Positions 5,711 to 7,427 of a stretch of DNA of 7,427 nucleotides are shown one piece after another. Positions within the stretch are counted from its first letter, which is position 1. Every line of letters begins with the position of its first letter. Below the pieces are notes generated by a model that saw only the letters and a list, made by a program, of their open reading frames with translations, was not told the DNA's origin and did no database searches. A program made the position numbers and the translations under genes. Origin of the DNA: Clostridia bacterium (GTDB taxonomy: Bacteria; Bacillota_A; Clostridia; Oscillospirales; Acutalibacteraceae); NCBI GenBank assembly GCA_017445685.1, contig JAFSTS010000175.1, positions 1-7,427 on the forward strand. Reading direction: 5' to 3'.

Positions 5711-5745
5711 TTAAAAAGGCTTGGAAAATCAATCTTCCCAAGCCT
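5711..5745 (-). terminator. Intrinsic terminator/attenuator inside the ffh-trmD operon
   Basis: On the minus strand AGGCTTGG (5738-5745) and CCAAGCCT (5717-5724) form a perfect 8 bp stem with a 13-base loop, followed at once by TTTTTAAC. It begins about 12 bases past the khpA stop codon and ends about 30 bases before the start of the membrane-protein gene. It should stop much of the transcription coming from ffh-rpsP-khpA. The downstream genes then depend on read-through or on a promoter I cannot see. Confidence 0.8.
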
Positions 5746-5757
5746 GAAAATGATATA

Positions 5758-5991
5758 TCAGTCGATGTCAACTGCTACCTTTGCGTCGTGTCTGACAGCC
5801 GCCGCGCGCATAACAGTGCGGATAGCTTTTGCTATTCTGCCCTGCTTGCCTATTACTCTGCCCATGTCGTCATCTGCAACGCTGATGTGGAATTTGATAA
5901 CGCCTTCCTCATCCGGCTCGTCAACAGTAACTTTAACTGCGTCGGGGTCTGTAACAAGACCTTTGACCATTGCAATCAAGAGTTCTTCCAT
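5758..5991 (-). CDS. khpA: KH-domain RNA-binding protein KhpA (YlqC family)
   Basis: A 77-aa cytoplasmic protein consisting of one KH RNA-binding domain. The RNA-binding loop is GRVIGKQGR, with the GxxG signature at G48-K49-Q50-G51, followed by the helix IAKAIRTVMRAAA. Size and gene position (between rpsP and rimM) are those of the YlqC/KhpA family. In other Firmicutes KhpA pairs with KhpB (Jag) and affects cell division and RNA regulation; that role is carried over from the family, not shown here. AAAGGA (6002-6007) lies 10 bases before the ATG. The gap to rpsP is 34 bases with no terminator, so the two are co-transcribed. A terminator follows it. Confidence 0.95.
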   Translation of the reverse strand: MEELLIAMVKGLVTDPDAVKVTVDEPDEEGVIKFHISVADDDMGRVIGKQGRIAKAIRTVMRAAAVRHDAKVAVDID

Positions 5992-6025
5992 AATAAGAAA
6001 ATCCTTTCGTAAATAAATCTGAAAA

Positions 6026-6268
6026 TCAGATTATGTTTTCTTTTTTAAGCAGTGCCTTAACTGTGTCGGTAGGCTGTGCGCCGTTGCCGATCCACTGTTT
6101 TGCCTTTTCGCCGTCGATTTTGATCTCAGCAGGATCAGTCATGGGGTTGTAGTAACCGATCTCTTCGATAAATCTGCCGTCGCGCGGATATCTTGAGTCT
6201 GCAACGACTACGCGATAGAAGGGTGCTTTCTTTGCGCCCATGCGGCGCAATCTGATTTTTACTGCCAT
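6026..6268 (-). CDS. rpsP: Ribosomal protein S16 (bS16)
   Basis: S16 is a 30S-subunit protein that binds 16S rRNA early and promotes assembly. The 80-aa product starts [20 protein letters not shown] and continues [22 protein letters not shown], the family signature, with [14 protein letters not shown] near the C-terminus. Length is normal (about 80-90). The ATG at 6268 has a strong GGAGG site (6278-6282) 9 bases upstream. The frame stays open to 6316, but those 16 extra codons are not conserved and include the binding site. It sits between ffh and khpA as in many Firmicutes. Confidence 0.97.
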   Translation of the reverse strand: MAVKIRLRRMGAKKAPFYRVVVADSRYPRDGRFIEEIGYYNPMTDPAEIKIDGEKAKQWIGNGAQPTDTVKALLKKENII

Positions 6269-6305
6269 GTTTGTGTACCTCCAAATATTATATGTTTTAT
6301 TTTTT

Positions 6306-6328
6306 ACGCAATACATTTTTGTAAGCGT
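6306..6328 (-). other. Small intercistronic hairpin between ffh and rpsP
   Basis: On the minus-strand RNA, ACGC and TACA pair with TGTA and GCGT around a 4-base A loop, with a small T/TT internal loop: two 4 bp helices. It starts about 11 bases after the ffh stop. No U-tract follows (the minus strand continues A-rich), so it is not a standard terminator. It could be a processing or stabilising element that separates the levels of Ffh and S16. It is weak and could be chance. Confidence 0.35.
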
Positions 6329-6339
6329 TAATTAACTTT

Positions 6340-7427
6340 TTAGAATTTAAATCCGTTCATTGAGTTCATGCCGCCCTGCAGATTCATCATATTTTTATGT
6401 TTTCTGCGTTTTTTGCCGTTGGGATTCATCTGCTTGAACATCTGCTGCATCTGCCTGAACTGAGCCAGAAGCTTGTTGACATCTTCGACCCTCTGACCTG
6501 CTCCCTGAGCAATACGCCTTTTCCTTGAAGCGTCAATAATCTCAGGCTTTTCGCGCTCTTTTTTCGTCATTGAAAGAACAAGCGCTTTCGTGCGGTCAAA
6601 CTGCCTTTCGTCGATGTCGATATCATCGATTTTTTTGCTCATTCCGGGGATCATTTTCAGCGTATCCTTGATCGAGCCAAGCTTTCTGACCTGGTCGATC
6701 TGGTCGATGAGATCGTTCAAATCAAATTTATTTTGCCTTAGCTTGCTTTCAAGCTCCATGGCTTTTTTCTCGTCAAGAGTCTGTTCAGCTTTTTCGATAA
6801 GCGAAAGAACATCGCCCATTCCGAGGATCCTTGACGCCATTCTGTCGGGATGGAAAACATCGAGATCGTCAAGCTTTTCGCCGACGCCGACAAATTTTAT
6901 CGGTTTTCCCGTTACAGCTCTTGCCGAAAGCGCCGCGCCGCCCCTTGTGTCGCCGTCAAGCTTCGTAAGAACAAGACCGTCGATACCGAGAGCCTCGTTA
7001 AAAGATGTCGCAACATTGACCGCGTCCTGACCTGTCATCGCGTCGACAACGAGAAGTATCTCGTGCGGATGAACTTCGCTTTTTACATTTTTCAGCTCGT
7101 TCATCAGCTCTTCGTCGATATGAAGACGGCCTGCCGTGTCAAGAAAAACATAGTCGTAGCCGTTGTCCTTTGCAAGCTTGATAGCTTCCTTTGCAATAAC
7201 TACGGGATCGGACTGCCCCATTTCGAAAACGGGAACGCCTGCCTGTTCGCCGACGACCTGCAGCTGCTTTATGGCGGCAGGACGGTAGATGTCGCACGCA
7301 ACGAGCAGAGGACGATGGCCCTGCTTTTTGAGCATGAGCGCGATTTTTGCGCTGTGAGTCGTTTTACCCGAGCCTTGAAGACCGCACATCATCACGACTG
7401 TCGGCGGATGAGCCGCCGTAGCAAGCC
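6340..7427 (-). CDS. ffh: Signal recognition particle protein Ffh (SRP54), 5' end cut by window edge
   Basis: Ffh is the SRP GTPase that, with 4.5S/scRNA, binds signal sequences on nascent chains and delivers ribosomes to FtsY at the membrane. The frame is open to the right edge; about 361 codons are visible. The first complete visible codons read LATAAHPPTV, ahead of the NG core, so about 85-90 residues (the N domain) are missing compared with a usual length near 450. Visible G-domain motifs are the P-loop GLQGSGKTT (7383-7357), DIYRPAA, DTAGR (7140-7126), TKLDGDTRGG (from 6966) and GVGEKLDDLDVF. The methionine-rich M domain (about 6813-6340) holds GMSK, the RNA-binding RKRRIAQGAG segment and a Met-rich basic tail ending GMNSMNGFKF. 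The gene leads into rpsP after 71 bases. The operon promoter lies off the window. Confidence 0.97.
   Translation of the reverse strand, partial: LATAAHPPTVVMMCGLQGSGKTTHSAKIALMLKKQGHRPLLVACDIYRPAAIKQLQVVGEQAGVPVFEMGQSDPVVIAKEAIKLAKDNGYDYVFLDTAGRLHIDEELMNELKNVKSEVHPHEILLVVDAMTGQDAVNVATSFNEALGIDGLVLTKLDGDTRGGAALSARAVTGKPIKFVGVGEKLDDLDVFHPDRMASRILGMGDVLSLIEKAEQTLDEKKAMELESKLRQNKFDLNDLIDQIDQVRKLGSIKDTLKMIPGMSKKIDDIDIDERQFDRTKALVLSMTKKEREKPEIIDASRKRRIAQGAGQRVEDVNKLLAQFRQMQQMFKQMNPNGKKRRKHKNMMNLQGGMNSMNGFKF

Noticed and set aside
5766..5771. Perfect minus-strand TTGACA at the end of khpA as a promoter for the DUF308-rimM-trmD genes
   Set aside because: No -10-like hexamer is present at 16-18 bases downstream; TATATC is much too close.
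6287..6315. Promoter for rpsP with TATAAT at 6287-6292
   Set aside because: At 17-base spacing the -35 reads only TGTATT, and the start of transcription would fall inside the ribosome binding site (6278-6282), so I do not call it as a promoter.
6269..6316. N-terminal extension of rpsP by 16 codons
   Set aside because: It contains the GGAGG site of the real start and does not resemble S16, which begins MAVKIRLRR at 6268.
1..7427. Mobile element, CRISPR array, toxin-antitoxin pair, tRNA or riboswitch
   Set aside because: No direct-repeat arrays, transposase or integrase motifs, cloverleaf-like sequence or conserved riboswitch core were found; the genes are housekeeping apart from one hypothetical and one DUF308 protein.

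Overview
The window looks like ordinary chromosomal DNA from a low-to-mid GC Gram-positive anaerobe, probably Clostridia and perhaps the Ruminococcaceae/Oscillospirales group. This is inferred from an HPr with both His15 and Ser46, the Firmicutes-type order ffh-rpsP-khpA-rimM-trmD, strong purine-rich Shine-Dalgarno sites, TTGACA/TATAAT-type promoters and A/T-rich intergenic DNA around more GC-rich genes. No mobile element, CRISPR array, tRNA, rRNA or prophage signal was found. All but two of the genes belong to well-known families.

Left part (1-600, minus strand): the 5' part of rpmH (ribosomal protein L34) runs off the left edge behind a consensus promoter. A stand-alone HPr gene (ptsH) follows, with its own extended -10 promoter and its own intrinsic terminator. 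The spacer to about 845 is A/T-rich, and divergent promoters sit at its two ends.

Middle part (846-3830, plus strand): a small acidic protein of unknown function (88 aa) has its own promoter. The ribosome-associated GTPase gene typA/bipA has its own extended -10 promoter and probably a TTG start. Eight bases after typA comes a HAD-superfamily phosphatase. The pair ends at a long two-part hairpin with a U-tract, where it meets the opposing operon.

Right part (3840-7427, minus strand, transcribed right to left): ffh (SRP54 GTPase, 5' end off the window), rpsP (S16), khpA (KH-domain RNA-binding protein), a six-helix DUF308/HdeD-like membrane protein, rimM (30S maturation factor) and trmD (tRNA m1G37 methyltransferase). 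This is the conserved SRP/ribosome-maturation operon with two departures. A membrane-protein gene is inserted between khpA and rimM, and an intrinsic terminator lies just upstream of it. The usual distal gene rplS (L19) is not present after trmD. The membrane protein, rimM and trmD overlap by 8 and 11 bases, so they are probably translationally coupled.

The common theme is translation: L34, S16, RimM, TrmD, TypA, KhpA and co-translational targeting by Ffh. I see no strong evidence for a new biological system. The best leads are the DUF308 insertion with its upstream terminator, the unrecognised acidic protein beside typA, and HPr in place of dnaA upstream of rpmH.
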